Positions 41,868 to 52,895 of a stretch of 64,000 nt of DNA are shown piece by piece. The translations under genes and the position numbers were made by a program. The notes under the pieces are model-generated. The model did not search any database. It was given only the letters and a program-made list of their open reading frames with translations, and was not told the DNA's origin. The stretch is from Deinococcus yavapaiensis KR-236 (GTDB lineage Bacteria > Deinococcota > Deinococci > Deinococcales > Deinococcaceae), in assembly GCF_003217515.1 (NCBI RefSeq), contig NZ_QJSX01000002.1:302099-366098 (forward strand), written 5' to 3'. Position 1 is the first letter of the stretch; the number at the start of each line of letters is the position of its first letter.

Positions 41868-42938
41868 CTAGTGTACACGGGCGAGCAGCACGAGCCCGTT
41901 GCGGTGCACGACCTCGTCGAAGTCGTGGTGACCGAGCAGACCGACGATTTCGGCGCTTTGCCGTCCCGAGATGCGCTCGACGTCCTTTGCGGCGTAGTTC
42001 GTCAAGCCTTGCGCGAGCGGTCCGCTCGGCCCGTCGATGCGAACGACGTCTCCAAACGAGAAGTCACCGTCGACGCGCATGATGCCACTCGGCAAAAGCG
42101 ACTTGCCACTTTTGAGGGCCCGCTCGGCGCCCGCGTCGATGATCAAGGTGCCTCTCGGCGTAGCATGCAGCAGCCAACCACGCTTGGCCGTTTGGCGGCG
42201 CGGCAAGACGCGCGTGCCGGGGTTTTCGCCTTTCGACCAAGCTTCCAGCCCCGCGCCGCCGCCGCCGAGAATGACCGTCTCGACGCCAGCTTCGGACGCG
42301 ATGCGCGCCGCCCTGAGCTTCGTCGTCATGCCGCCCGTTCCGAGCGCGCTGCCCGACCCGGACGCGAGGTGCTCGACGTCGCTCACGTCATGCACGACGT
42401 CGATGCGTCTCGCGGTGGAGTCGCTTTTCGGATTGGCGGTGTACAGTCCGTCGACGTCGGTGAGCAGCAACAACGTGTCCGCTTCGGCGAGGTACGCGAC
42501 CCACGCGGAGAGGGTGTCGTTGTCGCCGACCCGCAATTCGGCCGTCGCGACGGTGTCGTTTTCGTTCACGATGGGAACGGCTCCGAGCTTCAGGACGCGC
42601 TCCAAGGCGTGCTTGGCGTTCACGAAGCGACCACGCGCCTGCACGTCGTCCGCGCTCAGCAGGATCTGGGCGACGGGTTTCGGCGCGAACGCCCGCGCCC
42701 ACTCTTGCATCAAGACCGCCTGCCCGATCGCGGCGAGCGCCTGCTTGTGAGGCAGCGTGGCAGGCTTTCCGGCTCCCAGGACGCCGCGACCCGCCGCGAC
42801 CGCTCCCGACGACACGAGCGTGACCTCGGCATTCAACGATAAGCACGCTCGTGCGATCGCCCAGAGTTTCGGGGGTTCGATGCGGCCCGCGGCATCCGTG
42901 AGGCTGCTGGAGCCGATTTTGACGACGACGCGCCTCAC
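41868..42938 (-). CDS. proB: Glutamate 5-kinase
   Basis: 356 residues from GTG 42938 (MRRVVVKIGSSSLTDAAG). Phosphorylates glutamate in the first step of proline synthesis. Amino-acid kinase domain with LVSSGAVAAGRGVLG, VPIVNENDTVATAELRVGDND and GTGGMTTKLRAARIA; C-terminal PUA domain (~275-356; GTLIIDAGAERALKSGKSLL). The GTG overlaps the TGA of proA (GTGA), so the two are coupled. Its TAG stop abuts the -10 box of the nucleoside hydrolase. Confidence 0.95.
   Translation of the reverse strand: MRRVVVKIGSSSLTDAAGRIEPPKLWAIARACLSLNAEVTLVSSGAVAAGRGVLGAGKPATLPHKQALAAIGQAVLMQEWARAFAPKPVAQILLSADDVQARGRFVNAKHALERVLKLGAVPIVNENDTVATAELRVGDNDTLSAWVAYLAEADTLLLLTDVDGLYTANPKSDSTARRIDVVHDVSDVEHLASGSGSALGTGGMTTKLRAARIASEAGVETVILGGGGAGLEAWSKGENPGTRVLPRRQTAKRGWLLHATPRGTLIIDAGAERALKSGKSLLPSGIMRVDGDFSFGDVVRIDGPSGPLAQGLTNYAAKDVERISGRQSAEIVGLLGHHDFDEVVHRNGLVLLARVH
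41870..41875 (-). promoter_or_regulatory. -10 box TACACT of nucleoside hydrolase, touching proB stop
   Basis: Read leftwards, TACACT is followed by agccgc and GTG 41863; its final base is the first base of the proB TAG stop. Confidence 0.6.
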
Positions 42939-44179
42939 CGCACCTGCCCGTCGCCGACGACACGATATTGATGCGTCACCATCTGCGCGAGCCCCATCGG
43001 TCCCCGCGCGTGCAGCTTTTGCGTCGAAATCCCGATCTCCGCGCCGAAGCCGAACTCGAAGCCGTCGGTGAAGCGCGTGGAGGCGTTGACGTACACGCAC
43101 GCCGCGTCCACCTCGTCTTGAAAGCGGCGCGCGGCGGTCAGGCTCTGCGTGACGATCGCTTCGCTGTGCCCCGTACCGTGCCGCTCGATGTGTGCGAGCG
43201 CCGCGTCGAGATCGTCCACGATGCGCACGGCGATCACGAGATCGAGGAACTCCGTGTCCCAATCGGCGGGTGAGGCGGGAACGACGCCGGGCGCGTACAT
43301 TGCGGTGTCACCGTCGCCTCGCACCTCCACGCCCGCCGAGCGCAGCGCTTTGACGGCGGCCGGGGCGAAGAGGGGCGCGACTTCACGGTCGATCAAAAGC
43401 GTCTCGAGGGCGTTGCACACGCCGGGTCGCTGTGTCTTGCCGTTGATCAGGAGGTTCAAGGCCATGTCGAGGTTGGCGGCCGAGTGGACGTACAGGTGGC
43501 AGTTCCCGACGCCCGTCTCGATGACGGGTACGCGCGCGTTCTCGACGACGTGCGCGATGAGGTTGGCGCCGCCTCTCGGGATGACGAGGTCCACGAGGCC
43601 GCGAGCCGTGAGGAGGTCCGTGACGCTTCCTCGGTCGGTTGAATCGACCAAGGTGACGGCGTCCTCGGGCATTCGCGACGCGCGCAAACCTTCGCGCATC
43701 GCCGAGACGATCGCGCGGTTGGAGCGCAAGGCGGACGAGCTGCCCCTCAGAACGGCCGCGCTTCCTGCCTTGAGGCAAAGCGCGGCCGCGTCGATAGTGA
43801 CGTTCGGTCGGCTTTCGTAGATCATGCCGATCACGCCGAACGGCACCGTGACTTGCTGAACGGCCATTCCCTTCGGGTGCCGCCAGCCGCTCACGACTCG
43901 CCCGACGGGATCGGGCAGGGCGATGACGTCGTCGAGGGCCGCCAACACGCTCTCGAAGCGGCTCGGCGACAGCGAGAGACGATCGACGAGCGCTTCGGAC
44001 GTGCCTTTGGCCCGCTCACCCGCGACGTCGACCTCGTTCGCGGCGAGGATGCTCGGCGCCGCGTCTTGCAGCGCGACCTGCACGGCGCGCAGGGCGGCAT
44101 TCCGATCGAGTCGAGCGAGGGGTCGGCTCGCCGTTTTCGCGCGCCGCAGCAAGTCGTGAATGGACAGCGAGGTCGTCAT
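42935..44179 (-). CDS. proA: Gamma-glutamyl phosphate reductase
   Basis: 414 residues of the aldehyde dehydrogenase superfamily. Reduces glutamyl-5-phosphate to the semialdehyde. YESRPNVTIDAAALCLK, VIPRGGANLI, the catalytic Cys in KTQRPGVCNALETLL and the C-terminal STRFTDGFEFGFGAEIGIST. Located upstream of proB, the reverse of the usual proB-proA order. -10 box TAAAGT (44186-44191) ends six bases before the ATG. Confidence 0.95.
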   Translation of the reverse strand: MTTSLSIHDLLRRAKTASRPLARLDRNAALRAVQVALQDAAPSILAANEVDVAGERAKGTSEALVDRLSLSPSRFESVLAALDDVIALPDPVGRVVSGWRHPKGMAVQQVTVPFGVIGMIYESRPNVTIDAAALCLKAGSAAVLRGSSSALRSNRAIVSAMREGLRASRMPEDAVTLVDSTDRGSVTDLLTARGLVDLVIPRGGANLIAHVVENARVPVIETGVGNCHLYVHSAANLDMALNLLINGKTQRPGVCNALETLLIDREVAPLFAPAAVKALRSAGVEVRGDGDTAMYAPGVVPASPADWDTEFLDLVIAVRIVDDLDAALAHIERHGTGHSEAIVTQSLTAARRFQDEVDAACVYVNASTRFTDGFEFGFGAEIGISTQKLHARGPMGLAQMVTHQYRVVGDGQVR

Positions 44180-44185
44180 GAAGGC

Positions 44186-44191
44186 ACTTTA
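44186..44191 (-). promoter_or_regulatory. -10 box TAAAGT of proA (leaderless)
   Basis: TAAAGT, gccttc, ATG 44179; no ribosome-binding site. Identical box to that of the HtrA-like gene. Confidence 0.6.
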
Positions 44192-44220
44192 GCGCGCTCG
44201 CGCCGAGAGGCGCCGAGACG

Positions 44221-44928
44221 TCAAGACGTCGGAACCGGATAGGGAAGGGTGCCTTCGTAGATCGCGCGCCCGACGATCGCCCCTTCGATGCCGAGGTCGT
44301 CGAGCAGGGCAATGTCTTCGACGTTGGCGACGCCGCCGCCCACGATGAGCTCGTGCGGCCACCACTCGCGCACCGCGCCCATCAAATCGCGGTCGAGGCC
44401 GCGCAAGGTACCGTCACGGCTCACGTCCGTGAAGATGAGGGTTTTGACGCCGTCGGCATGCAAGCGGTTCAGCAGCGCGTCCACGCGCACGCCGCTGCCT
44501 TCGGCCCACCCGGCGATCTTGACGTCCATTCCGCGCGCGTCGACGCTCACGACGACGCACGACGGGTCGAACTCGGTCAACAAGGTCGGCACGAGCTTCG
44601 GGTCCTTCACGGCGGCCGTGCCGATCACGACGCGTGAAACACCGCCGTCGATGAGCTGCCGAGCGTCCGCCAGCGTCCGCACGCCGCCGCCGACCTCGAC
44701 GGGAACGCTCACGGTGCGAGCGATGTCCAGCACGAGTTCCCGGTTCGAGCCGCGGCCCGTCGCGGCGTCTAGGTCCACGAGGTGCAACAAGGTCGCGCCG
44801 AGATCGGCCCAGTGCGTCGCGGCGTCGAGAGGCGCGTCGAAGTAGACGGTCTCACGGTCGGGGTCGCCTTCGAACAGGCGCACGGCCCGACCTGTTTGGA
44901 TGTCCACGCAGGGAATGACGAGCGGCAT
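44221..44928 (-). CDS. hisA: Phosphoribosylformimino-5-aminoimidazole carboxamide ribotide isomerase
   Basis: 235 residues from ATG 44928 (MPLVIPCVDIQTGRAVRL). Histidine synthesis, TIM barrel. Catalytic Asp in PCVDI (D9) and in FTDVSRDGTLRG (~residue 130-140); phosphate-binding VGGGVRTLADA and VGGGVANVED. The frame is open 42 codons upstream, but TATACT (44936-44941) seven bases from the ATG sets the start. Isolated from other his genes. Divergent from the glycosyltransferase gene. Confidence 0.94.
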   Translation of the reverse strand: MPLVIPCVDIQTGRAVRLFEGDPDRETVYFDAPLDAATHWADLGATLLHLVDLDAATGRGSNRELVLDIARTVSVPVEVGGGVRTLADARQLIDGGVSRVVIGTAAVKDPKLVPTLLTEFDPSCVVVSVDARGMDVKIAGWAEGSGVRVDALLNRLHADGVKTLIFTDVSRDGTLRGLDRDLMGAVREWWPHELIVGGGVANVEDIALLDDLGIEGAIVGRAIYEGTLPYPVPTS

Positions 44929-44935
44929 GAGCACG

Positions 44936-44941
44936 AGTATA
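44936..44941 (-). promoter_or_regulatory. -10 box TATACT of hisA (leaderless)
   Basis: TATACT, seven bases (cgtgctc), ATG 44928; no ribosome-binding site. Confidence 0.6.
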
Positions 44942-44992
44942 GGCGCGCGGGCGACGTCATGTTCGCGCGCTACACTGGCGCAGGGGGAGCGC

Positions 44993-46162
44993 TTGAAGAT
45001 CGGGATCATCACCGCGACGTACGCGCCGTCACGCAACGGAGTGGCGACGTCCACGACGCTGTTCGTGAAGGGGCTGCGGGCGCTCGGTCACGAAGTGCGC
45101 GTCTTCGCCCCCGAGCATCCTCGCCGGGACGCGGCGGCGTCCGAGGAAGGGGTCTTCCGCTTGCCGAGCACCGCGGTCAGCACGGCGCCCGACTACCCGG
45201 TGCTGCTTCCGTGGGCGGCCTCGATGCTCCGCCGCCTTCCTCTACGCGACCTCGATGTCGTGCACACGATGCACCCGTTTCAAGTCGGTCAAGCAGCCCG
45301 AGGGATCGCCCGGGCGATCGACGTACCACTTGTGTACACGGCACACACTCAGTACGATCAGTACCTTCACTACATCTATATGCCTCGCCGCTTCGGATTG
45401 CGCATGATTCGCCGTCAGGTGCGGCTGTTCGCGCAAAGCGCGGATGCCGTTCTCGTGCCCGGCACGGCGATGGAAGAGGTGTTGCGCCGCTACAAGTTCA
45501 AGGGGCGTGTGACGTTGATGCCCAATCCCATCGACTTCGCGGCGTTCGCGAGCGTGCGAGGCGGCGAAGCGCGCGCCTCGCTTGGAATTCCGCGGGACGT
45601 GCCGCTTCTGGTCTACCTCGGTCGCCTCGGGCAGGAGAAGAACTTGCCGACGTTGATCGAGGCGTTTCGGTCGGCGTCGACGCGTCTCCCGGGCGCACGC
45701 TTGCTGATCGTGGGCGACGGACCGCTGCGGCTCGAACTGGAACGGCGGGCGCGCGGCTTGGCGGTGACCTTCACGGGCGCCGTCGAGTACGCGCGCGTGC
45801 CCGCGTACCTCGCGGCGGGCGACGCCTTCGTGACGGCGTCGACCTCCGAGGTGCTGCCGATGAGCATGATCGAAGCGCTCGCGGCGGGGTTGCCGCTCGT
45901 GGCGGCCCAGTCTCCGGCGGCGCGCGACCTGATCGGTTCTGGCCCAGGAGGTGTGCTGTGCGCGCCGACGCCCGCCTCGCTGGCGGCCGGGATGGTCAGG
46001 GTCGTCACGTCGGCGCGTGCCGCCGAGGCACGCGCCGAAGCCCGCGCCATCGCGCGTCGCTACGACGTGATCGTCCGATCCCGCGAGTTGGCGGGCATCT
46101 ACGAGACCGTGCAGTCCGAGCAGGGCGCGGTGACCTTGGGCACGCACGGCTTTTCGCCTTGA
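44993..46162 (+). CDS. Glycosyltransferase (GT4 family)
   Basis: 389 residues from TTG 44993, the only start consistent with the family N-terminus LKIGIITATYAPSRNGVA; GGGGGAG lies five bases upstream and TACACT (44971-44976) before that. GT-B fold: GVATSTTLFVKGLRALGHEV, PLVYTAHTQYDQYLHYIY, LMPNPIDF, LVYLGRLGQEKNLPTLIEAF and the sugar-nucleotide-binding EVLPMSMIEALAAGLPLVA. Probably transfers glucose or mannose to a membrane lipid (diacylglycerol-type glycosyltransferases look similar); acceptor not determinable. Confidence 0.85.
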   Translation: MKIGIITATYAPSRNGVATSTTLFVKGLRALGHEVRVFAPEHPRRDAAASEEGVFRLPSTAVSTAPDYPVLLPWAASMLRRLPLRDLDVVHTMHPFQVGQAARGIARAIDVPLVYTAHTQYDQYLHYIYMPRRFGLRMIRRQVRLFAQSADAVLVPGTAMEEVLRRYKFKGRVTLMPNPIDFAAFASVRGGEARASLGIPRDVPLLVYLGRLGQEKNLPTLIEAFRSASTRLPGARLLIVGDGPLRLELERRARGLAVTFTGAVEYARVPAYLAAGDAFVTASTSEVLPMSMIEALAAGLPLVAAQSPAARDLIGSGPGGVLCAPTPASLAAGMVRVVTSARAAEARAEARAIARRYDVIVRSRELAGIYETVQSEQGAVTLGTHGFSP

Positions 46163-46177
46163 AGCCGGAATGAAAAG

Positions 46178-46205
46178 AAAAACACTCCCGTTTGGGAGTG
46201 TTTTT

Positions 46206-46206
<1 letters not shown>
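46178..46206. terminator. Bidirectional terminator shared with tRNA-Leu
   Basis: AAACACTCCC / GGGAGTGTTT with loop GTTT and T-runs on both sides: TTTTTT rightwards (glycosyltransferase), TTTTTCTTTTC leftwards (tRNA). Its right T-run touches the CCA end of the tRNA. Confidence 0.88.
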
Positions 46207-46291
<85 letters not shown>

Positions 46292-46324
46292 CACTGGACG
46301 CCTGGGCATCCTCAGGGCGCGCTC

Positions 46325-46353
46325 AGTGTAGCGAAGGCCGTGAATCTTGTCAA
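46325..46353 (-). promoter_or_regulatory. Consensus promoter of tRNA-Leu
   Basis: TTGACA (46348-46353), 17-bp spacer, TACACT (46325-46330), read leftwards. The best sigma-70-type match in the window. Confidence 0.85.
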
Positions 46354-46374
46354 GAAAAGAATGGTGTGCCCGTC

Positions 46375-46404
46375 TTGCACCGACTCGGGAAGACGCGCTA
46401 AGAT
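46375..46404 (+). promoter_or_regulatory. Promoter of the rpsL-rpsG operon
   Basis: TTGCAC (46375-46380), 18-bp spacer, TAAGAT (46399-46404), giving a leader of about 135 bases before rpsL. Confidence 0.75.
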
Positions 46405-46414
46405 ACTTGGGTTG

Positions 46415-46448
46415 GAAACTGCCTGACCAGGTTGCGGTCGGGCGTTTC
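46415..46448 (+). repeat. Leader hairpin upstream of rpsL
   Basis: GAAACTGCCTGACC pairs with GGTCGGGCGTTTC, with small bulges, just after the expected transcription start. A candidate autoregulatory site for a ribosomal protein; not a recognised motif. Confidence 0.4.
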
Positions 46449-46546
46449 TGCGGCCCAGCAGCAAGAAGGGGAGCTTTCGTGAGAGAAAGCCGTGCTGACC
46501 GGAAGCGATGGGCGAAATTCCAGACACCAGAGGGAGTGATCACCAC

Positions 46547-46948
46547 TTGCCAACCGTTCAGCAACTTCTTCGTAAAGGTCGCGCCACGCTGCGCAAAAAG
46601 ACCAAGGTTCCCGCGCTCAAGAGCAGCCCGCAGCGTCGCGGCGTGTGCACGGTCGTCAAGACGACGACCCCCAAGAAGCCGAACTCCGCGCTTCGTAAGA
46701 TCGCCCGTGTTCGTTTGACCTCGGGCTTCGAAGTCACGGCGTACATCCCGGGCGAAGGCCACAACCTGCAAGAGCACAGCGTCGTCCTGATTCGCGGCGG
46801 CCGTGTGAAGGACTTGCCGGGCGTTCGTTATCACATCGTTCGCGGCAGCCTCGACACCGCAGGGGTCAAGGACCGTAACAAGAGCCGTTCGAAGTACGGC
46901 ACGAAGAAGCCCAAGGCGGGCGCCGCCGCCGGCGCCAAGAAGAAGTAA
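46547..46948 (+). CDS. rpsL: 30S ribosomal protein S12
   Basis: 133 residues starting with TTG 46547 (MPTVQQLLRKGRATLRKK). The ATG at 46508 would add 13 non-family residues; GAGGGAG ten bases upstream supports TTG. S12 is part of the decoding centre. VKTTTPKKPNSALRKIARV and GHNLQEHSVVLIRGGRVKD retain the lysines (K43 and K88 in E. coli numbering) whose loss gives streptomycin resistance. Tail KKPKAGAAAGAKKK resembles Deinococcus S12. Confidence 0.97.
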   Translation: MPTVQQLLRKGRATLRKKTKVPALKSSPQRRGVCTVVKTTTPKKPNSALRKIARVRLTSGFEVTAYIPGEGHNLQEHSVVLIRGGRVKDLPGVRYHIVRGSLDTAGVKDRNKSRSKYGTKKPKAGAAAGAKKK

Positions 46949-46963
46949 AGGAGGTCGTGAACC

Positions 46964-47435
<472 letters not shown>

Positions 47436-47449
47436 TTCTCCGCGCCGCA

Positions 47450-47480
47450 GGTCGCCAAACGCTTCGTGCCATTGGCGACC
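47450..47480 (+). terminator. Attenuator-like hairpin after rpsG
   Basis: Perfect 9-bp stem GGTCGCCAA / TTGGCGACC followed by TTTCGG; a weak terminator or attenuator between rpsG and fusA. Confidence 0.45.
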
Positions 47481-47552
47481 TTTCGGCGGTCAGGGAACCG
47501 AATTTTCGGACAGACACCCGCGACGCGTCGTGCTCGGGAGGAGGTGGGACCC

Positions 47553-47660
47553 ATGAACCAGGACGTCACGGCAGACGAAGCATCATCACAGTTCTTCGCT
47601 GCCCGAACCCGTATCTTGCTCGGGTTCCATTTGCCCGAGCATCCTTCGAAGCTTCTCTGA
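47553..47660 (+). CDS. Putative 35-residue small protein or leader peptide
   Basis: ATG 47553 is preceded by GGGAGGAGGTGGGACCC, one of the strongest ribosome-binding sites in the window (spacing about 7). The ORF reads MNQDVTADEASSQFF followed by AARTRILLGFHLPEHPSKLL. It matches no family I recognise. A hairpin (47617-47641) lies in its second half, and the fusA hairpin follows seven bases after its stop. Could be a translated leader that controls fusA, or a genuine small protein. Confidence 0.45.
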   Translation: MNQDVTADEASSQFFAARTRILLGFHLPEHPSKLL

Positions 47661-47697
47661 TCCACCGCTGACGCTTGTCAGCACCATAGAGGAAGTC

Positions 47698-49791
<2,094 letters not shown>

Positions 49792-49807
49792 CCGACTCGG
49801 TTGCTCG

Positions 49808-49837
49808 AAACGCCTCCCCTTCGGGGGAGGCGTTTTT
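49808..49837 (+). terminator. Intrinsic terminator after fusA
   Basis: AAACGCCTCCCC / GGGGAGGCGTTTTT around a TTCG tetraloop and five Ts. Strong; isolates fusA from the next cluster. Confidence 0.92.
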
Positions 49838-50138
49838 GTGTACGATGAAGCGAAAGAAGCAATCGAACTTAGAGCTCGAAGCGATGCGGCGGCGAGTTGT
49901 CATAGCGTATTTCTCGCGCGGTGCACAGAAAAACTGAGACAAAGTGTCCAATCGTGGAGCATGTCCGGCCTCTGGAGTGGGATTCTTGCATTTTGTCGCT
50001 TAAAATGTGAACATACCGTCAGGTCAGGTATGAAGGCGCGGTTAAGTCGGCCACAGTGAGGGATCGGACCGCCGAAAGAGGCCCGCGAACGCGGGAAATC
50101 TTCGTTTGCGTTTTCTCGAATCTTTTGGAGGTCCCAGC
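49838..50138. other. Regulatory gap upstream of the pyrimidine catabolic cluster
   Basis: About 300 bases without a credible gene. AT-rich segments around 49985-50012 (TTGCAT..., TAAAAT) look promoter-like, but no -35/-10 pair with good spacing stands out. The palindrome at 50012-50032 lies just downstream of this promoter-like segment. A weak inverted element (CCCGCGAACGCGGG) is at about 50083-50096. Confidence 0.45.
50012..50032 (+). promoter_or_regulatory. Candidate operator of the pyrimidine cluster
   Basis: CATACC and GGTATG are separated by nine bases (GTCAGGTCA), a 21-bp inverted repeat just downstream of the promoter-like segment. Candidate binding site for the PucR-type regulator encoded in the cluster; inference only. 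Confidence 0.45.
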
Positions 50139-51485
50139 ATGACGGAACGTTTCTCGCCCCCCAACTCCGACCGGTTCGCGGAAATCTACCCACCGATGAC
50201 CGAGCAGGAAGCCGTCGTCGAAGCCAATCGCTGCCTGTACTGTTACGACGCGCCCTGCCTCCAAGCTTGCCCGACGCACATTGACATTCCCACCTTCATC
50301 CGCAAGATCGCCACGGGCAACCTGCGAGGCTCTGCCAAGACCATTCTGGAAGCCAACTTCCTCGGAGGAACGTGCGCTCGGGTCTGTCCCGTCGAGGAGC
50401 TTTGCGAAGGCGCGTGCGTTCTCGGCAAGGACCACGAGCCCATCCAGATCGGGCGCCTACAACGCCACGCGGTCGACTTCGTGCAACTCAAGGGCATTGA
50501 AGTCTTTCAAGCCGGTCCGCCCAACGGCATGAAGGTCGCCGTGGTCGGCTCCGGACCGGCGGGCATCTCGACGGCCGCCGAACTCGCCAAGCGCGGGTAC
50601 GCCGTGACGCTCTTCGAGAAGCGCGACCTCGCCGGAGGCCTCAGCACCTACGGCATCATCGTTTTGCGCGAGCCCGTCGAGGTCGCCCAGCGGGAAGTCG
50701 AGAGCCTCAAGCACCTCGGTGTGGACATCCGCACCGGCTACGAGCTCACGAGCCGCGAAGGACTCGACGCCCTGCTCACCGAATTCGACGCGGTCTTCCT
50801 CGGGCTCGGTCTCGGCGCCGTTCCCGCGATGGGCATGCCCAACGAGGAGCACGCGCTCGACGGCATCGAGCTCATCGAGAAGAGCAAGTTCGACCTTTCG
50901 AGCATCCACGTCGGTGATCGTGTCGCCGTGATTGGCGCTGGCAACACCGCCGTCGACGCGGCAACCGTCGCCCGCCGTCTCGGACGCGACGTGACGATGG
51001 TGTACCGCCGCGGCGAGAGCGAGATGACCGCTTACCGACACGAGTACGAATTCGCCTTGCTCGAAGGCATCAAGTACGAGTTCTACACGCAGCCGATCGG
51101 AATCGAAGTCGAGAACGGCCGAGTGACGGGCCTCAAGTGCATCAAGGTCGCGCTCGGCGAGCCCGACGCTTCGGGCCGTCCCGCACCTGTGCTCGTGGCG
51201 GGCAGCGAATTCGTCATTCCGTGCGACTCTGTCGTGAAGGCCGTCGGGCAGGAGAAGCCCGCGCTCGCCACCGAACTCGGCCTCGCCGTCCACAAGGGAT
51301 ACATCGAAGTCGATGACGATCTGCGTACCAGCCTTGCCAACGTTTACGCGGGCGGCGACTGCGTGCGAGTGCGCGGCAACGCCACGACCGTCATGGCGAC
51401 GCAAGACGGAAAAATCGCGGCTCGTGCGATTCACGGTGACCTTCAAGCCAAATTGCAAGCCGCCATCAGCGCGGCGGGAGTGTGA
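50139..51485 (+). CDS. preT: NAD-dependent dihydropyrimidine dehydrogenase subunit PreT
   Basis: 448 residues from ATG 50139 (TTGGAGG upstream). With PreA it reduces uracil and thymine to the 5,6-dihydro forms. N-terminal Fe-S region: CLYCYDAPCLQACPTHID (~33-50) and CARVCPVEELCEGACVLGKD (~79-98). FAD-binding GSGPAGISTAAELAKRGY (~138), NAD-binding GAGNTAVDAATVARR (~269), C-terminal GGDCVRVRGNATTVMATQDG. Resembles the small subunit of glutamate synthase, but the PreA partner next door settles the role. First gene of the cluster. Confidence 0.92.
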   Translation: MTERFSPPNSDRFAEIYPPMTEQEAVVEANRCLYCYDAPCLQACPTHIDIPTFIRKIATGNLRGSAKTILEANFLGGTCARVCPVEELCEGACVLGKDHEPIQIGRLQRHAVDFVQLKGIEVFQAGPPNGMKVAVVGSGPAGISTAAELAKRGYAVTLFEKRDLAGGLSTYGIIVLREPVEVAQREVESLKHLGVDIRTGYELTSREGLDALLTEFDAVFLGLGLGAVPAMGMPNEEHALDGIELIEKSKFDLSSIHVGDRVAVIGAGNTAVDAATVARRLGRDVTMVYRRGESEMTAYRHEYEFALLEGIKYEFYTQPIGIEVENGRVTGLKCIKVALGEPDASGRPAPVLVAGSEFVIPCDSVVKAVGQEKPALATELGLAVHKGYIEVDDDLRTSLANVYAGGDCVRVRGNATTVMATQDGKIAARAIHGDLQAKLQAAISAAGV

Positions 51486-51487
51486 GC

Positions 51488-52867
51488 ATGGCAGACCTCA
51501 GCATCGACTTCGCGGGCATCCGCTCGCCCAACCCGTTCTGGCTCGCCTCCGCTCCGCCGTCCAACTCGGGCGCGCAGATCATCAAGGCGTTCGAGGCGGG
51601 ATGGGGCGGCGCCGTTTGGAAGACCATCGGAGCGCCCGTTCTCAACATCTCCAACCGCTACGGCGGTCTGAGCATGTACGGCCAGCGGCTCGTCGGCCTC
51701 AACAACATGGAGCTCATCTCCGATCGTCCGATCGAAGTGAACCTTCGTGAAATCGCCGAGGTGAAGCGCCTCTTCCCGGACCGCGCCGTGATCGTCTCGG
51801 CGATGGTGGAAAGCGATCCGAGAGTCTGGGCCGACATCGTGCGGCGAATCGAGGACACCGGCGCGGACGGCATCGAGCTCAACTACGGCTGCCCGCACGG
51901 CATGAGCGAACGCGGCATGGGTTCGGCCGTCGGACAGGTGCCCGAGTACTGCGAGCAAATCACGCAGTGGGTGACGTCGGTCGCCAGCATTCCCGTGATC
52001 GTGAAGCTCACGCCCAACATCACCAACATTACGCATCCCGCGCGGGCCGCCGTCGCCGGGGGCGCGAACGCACTGAGCCTCATCAATACCATCAACTCGG
52101 TCATCAACGTCGACCTCGACACCTTCGAGCTCGTCCCGTCGGTCGGCGGGTACGGCAGCCACGGCGGTTACGCGGGCCCGGCCGTGAAACCCATCGCCCT
52201 GCACATGCTGTCCGAAGTCGCCAAGACCCAGGAAGTCATTCGCGCCGGCCTTCCGATCAGCGGAATGGGCGGCATCCAAACGTGGCGGGACGCGGCGGAA
52301 TTCCTGCTGCTCGGCGCTTCCAGCTTGCAAGTGTGCACCGCCGTCATGCACTACGGCTTCCGCATCATCGATGACCTCACGGACGGCTTGTCGAACTGGC
52401 TCGACGACAAGGGGTTCAAGTCGGTGCGCGACGTCGTCGGGATGAGCTTGCCGCGCGTGTCCGCGTTCGGTGACTTCGACCTCTCGTACCGAGCGGTCGC
52501 GCGAATCGATCACGACAAGTGCATCCAATGCAACCTCTGCTACGTGGCGTGCAACGACACGGCGCACCAATGCATCGACCTCTACAACCCCGACGGCATT
52601 CGAGTCGAGCCGGGCTACGACGAGCGCCTCAACGGCAAGGGCGTCGTCTCCACGCGTCCGAAGCCCGTCGTGCGCGAAGACGACTGCGTGGGTTGCGCGC
52701 TGTGCTACAACGTGTGCCCCGTGGAGAACTGCATCGAGATGGTTTCCGTGCCTTCGGGGCGCGACTCCGTCACGTGGAAGCAGCTCAGCGTCAACCAACC
52801 GGCCGTGACGCAGGACTGGGCGGAGATGGAGAAGTACCGCGAGAAGGTCGGCATCGACATCCACTGA
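51488..52867 (+). CDS. preA: NAD-dependent dihydropyrimidine dehydrogenase subunit PreA
   Basis: 459 residues from ATG 51488 (the GTG two codons upstream is less well placed relative to GGGAG). FMN domain of the dihydroorotate dehydrogenase type: NPFWLASAPPSNSGAQIIKA, ELNYGCPHGMSERGMG, KLTPNITNI and GMGGIQTWRDAAEFLLLGAS. C-terminal ferredoxin domain with two [4Fe-4S] motifs (CIQCNLCYVAC; CVGCALCYNVCPVENC). Catalytic Cys expected in the CPHGMSERGMG loop. Three bases separate it from preT. Confidence 0.95.
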   Translation: MADLSIDFAGIRSPNPFWLASAPPSNSGAQIIKAFEAGWGGAVWKTIGAPVLNISNRYGGLSMYGQRLVGLNNMELISDRPIEVNLREIAEVKRLFPDRAVIVSAMVESDPRVWADIVRRIEDTGADGIELNYGCPHGMSERGMGSAVGQVPEYCEQITQWVTSVASIPVIVKLTPNITNITHPARAAVAGGANALSLINTINSVINVDLDTFELVPSVGGYGSHGGYAGPAVKPIALHMLSEVAKTQEVIRAGLPISGMGGIQTWRDAAEFLLLGASSLQVCTAVMHYGFRIIDDLTDGLSNWLDDKGFKSVRDVVGMSLPRVSAFGDFDLSYRAVARIDHDKCIQCNLCYVACNDTAHQCIDLYNPDGIRVEPGYDERLNGKGVVSTRPKPVVREDDCVGCALCYNVCPVENCIEMVSVPSGRDSVTWKQLSVNQPAVTQDWAEMEKYREKVGIDIH

Positions 52868-52895
52868 TTTGCACGGACGAACGAAGGAGGCTTTC

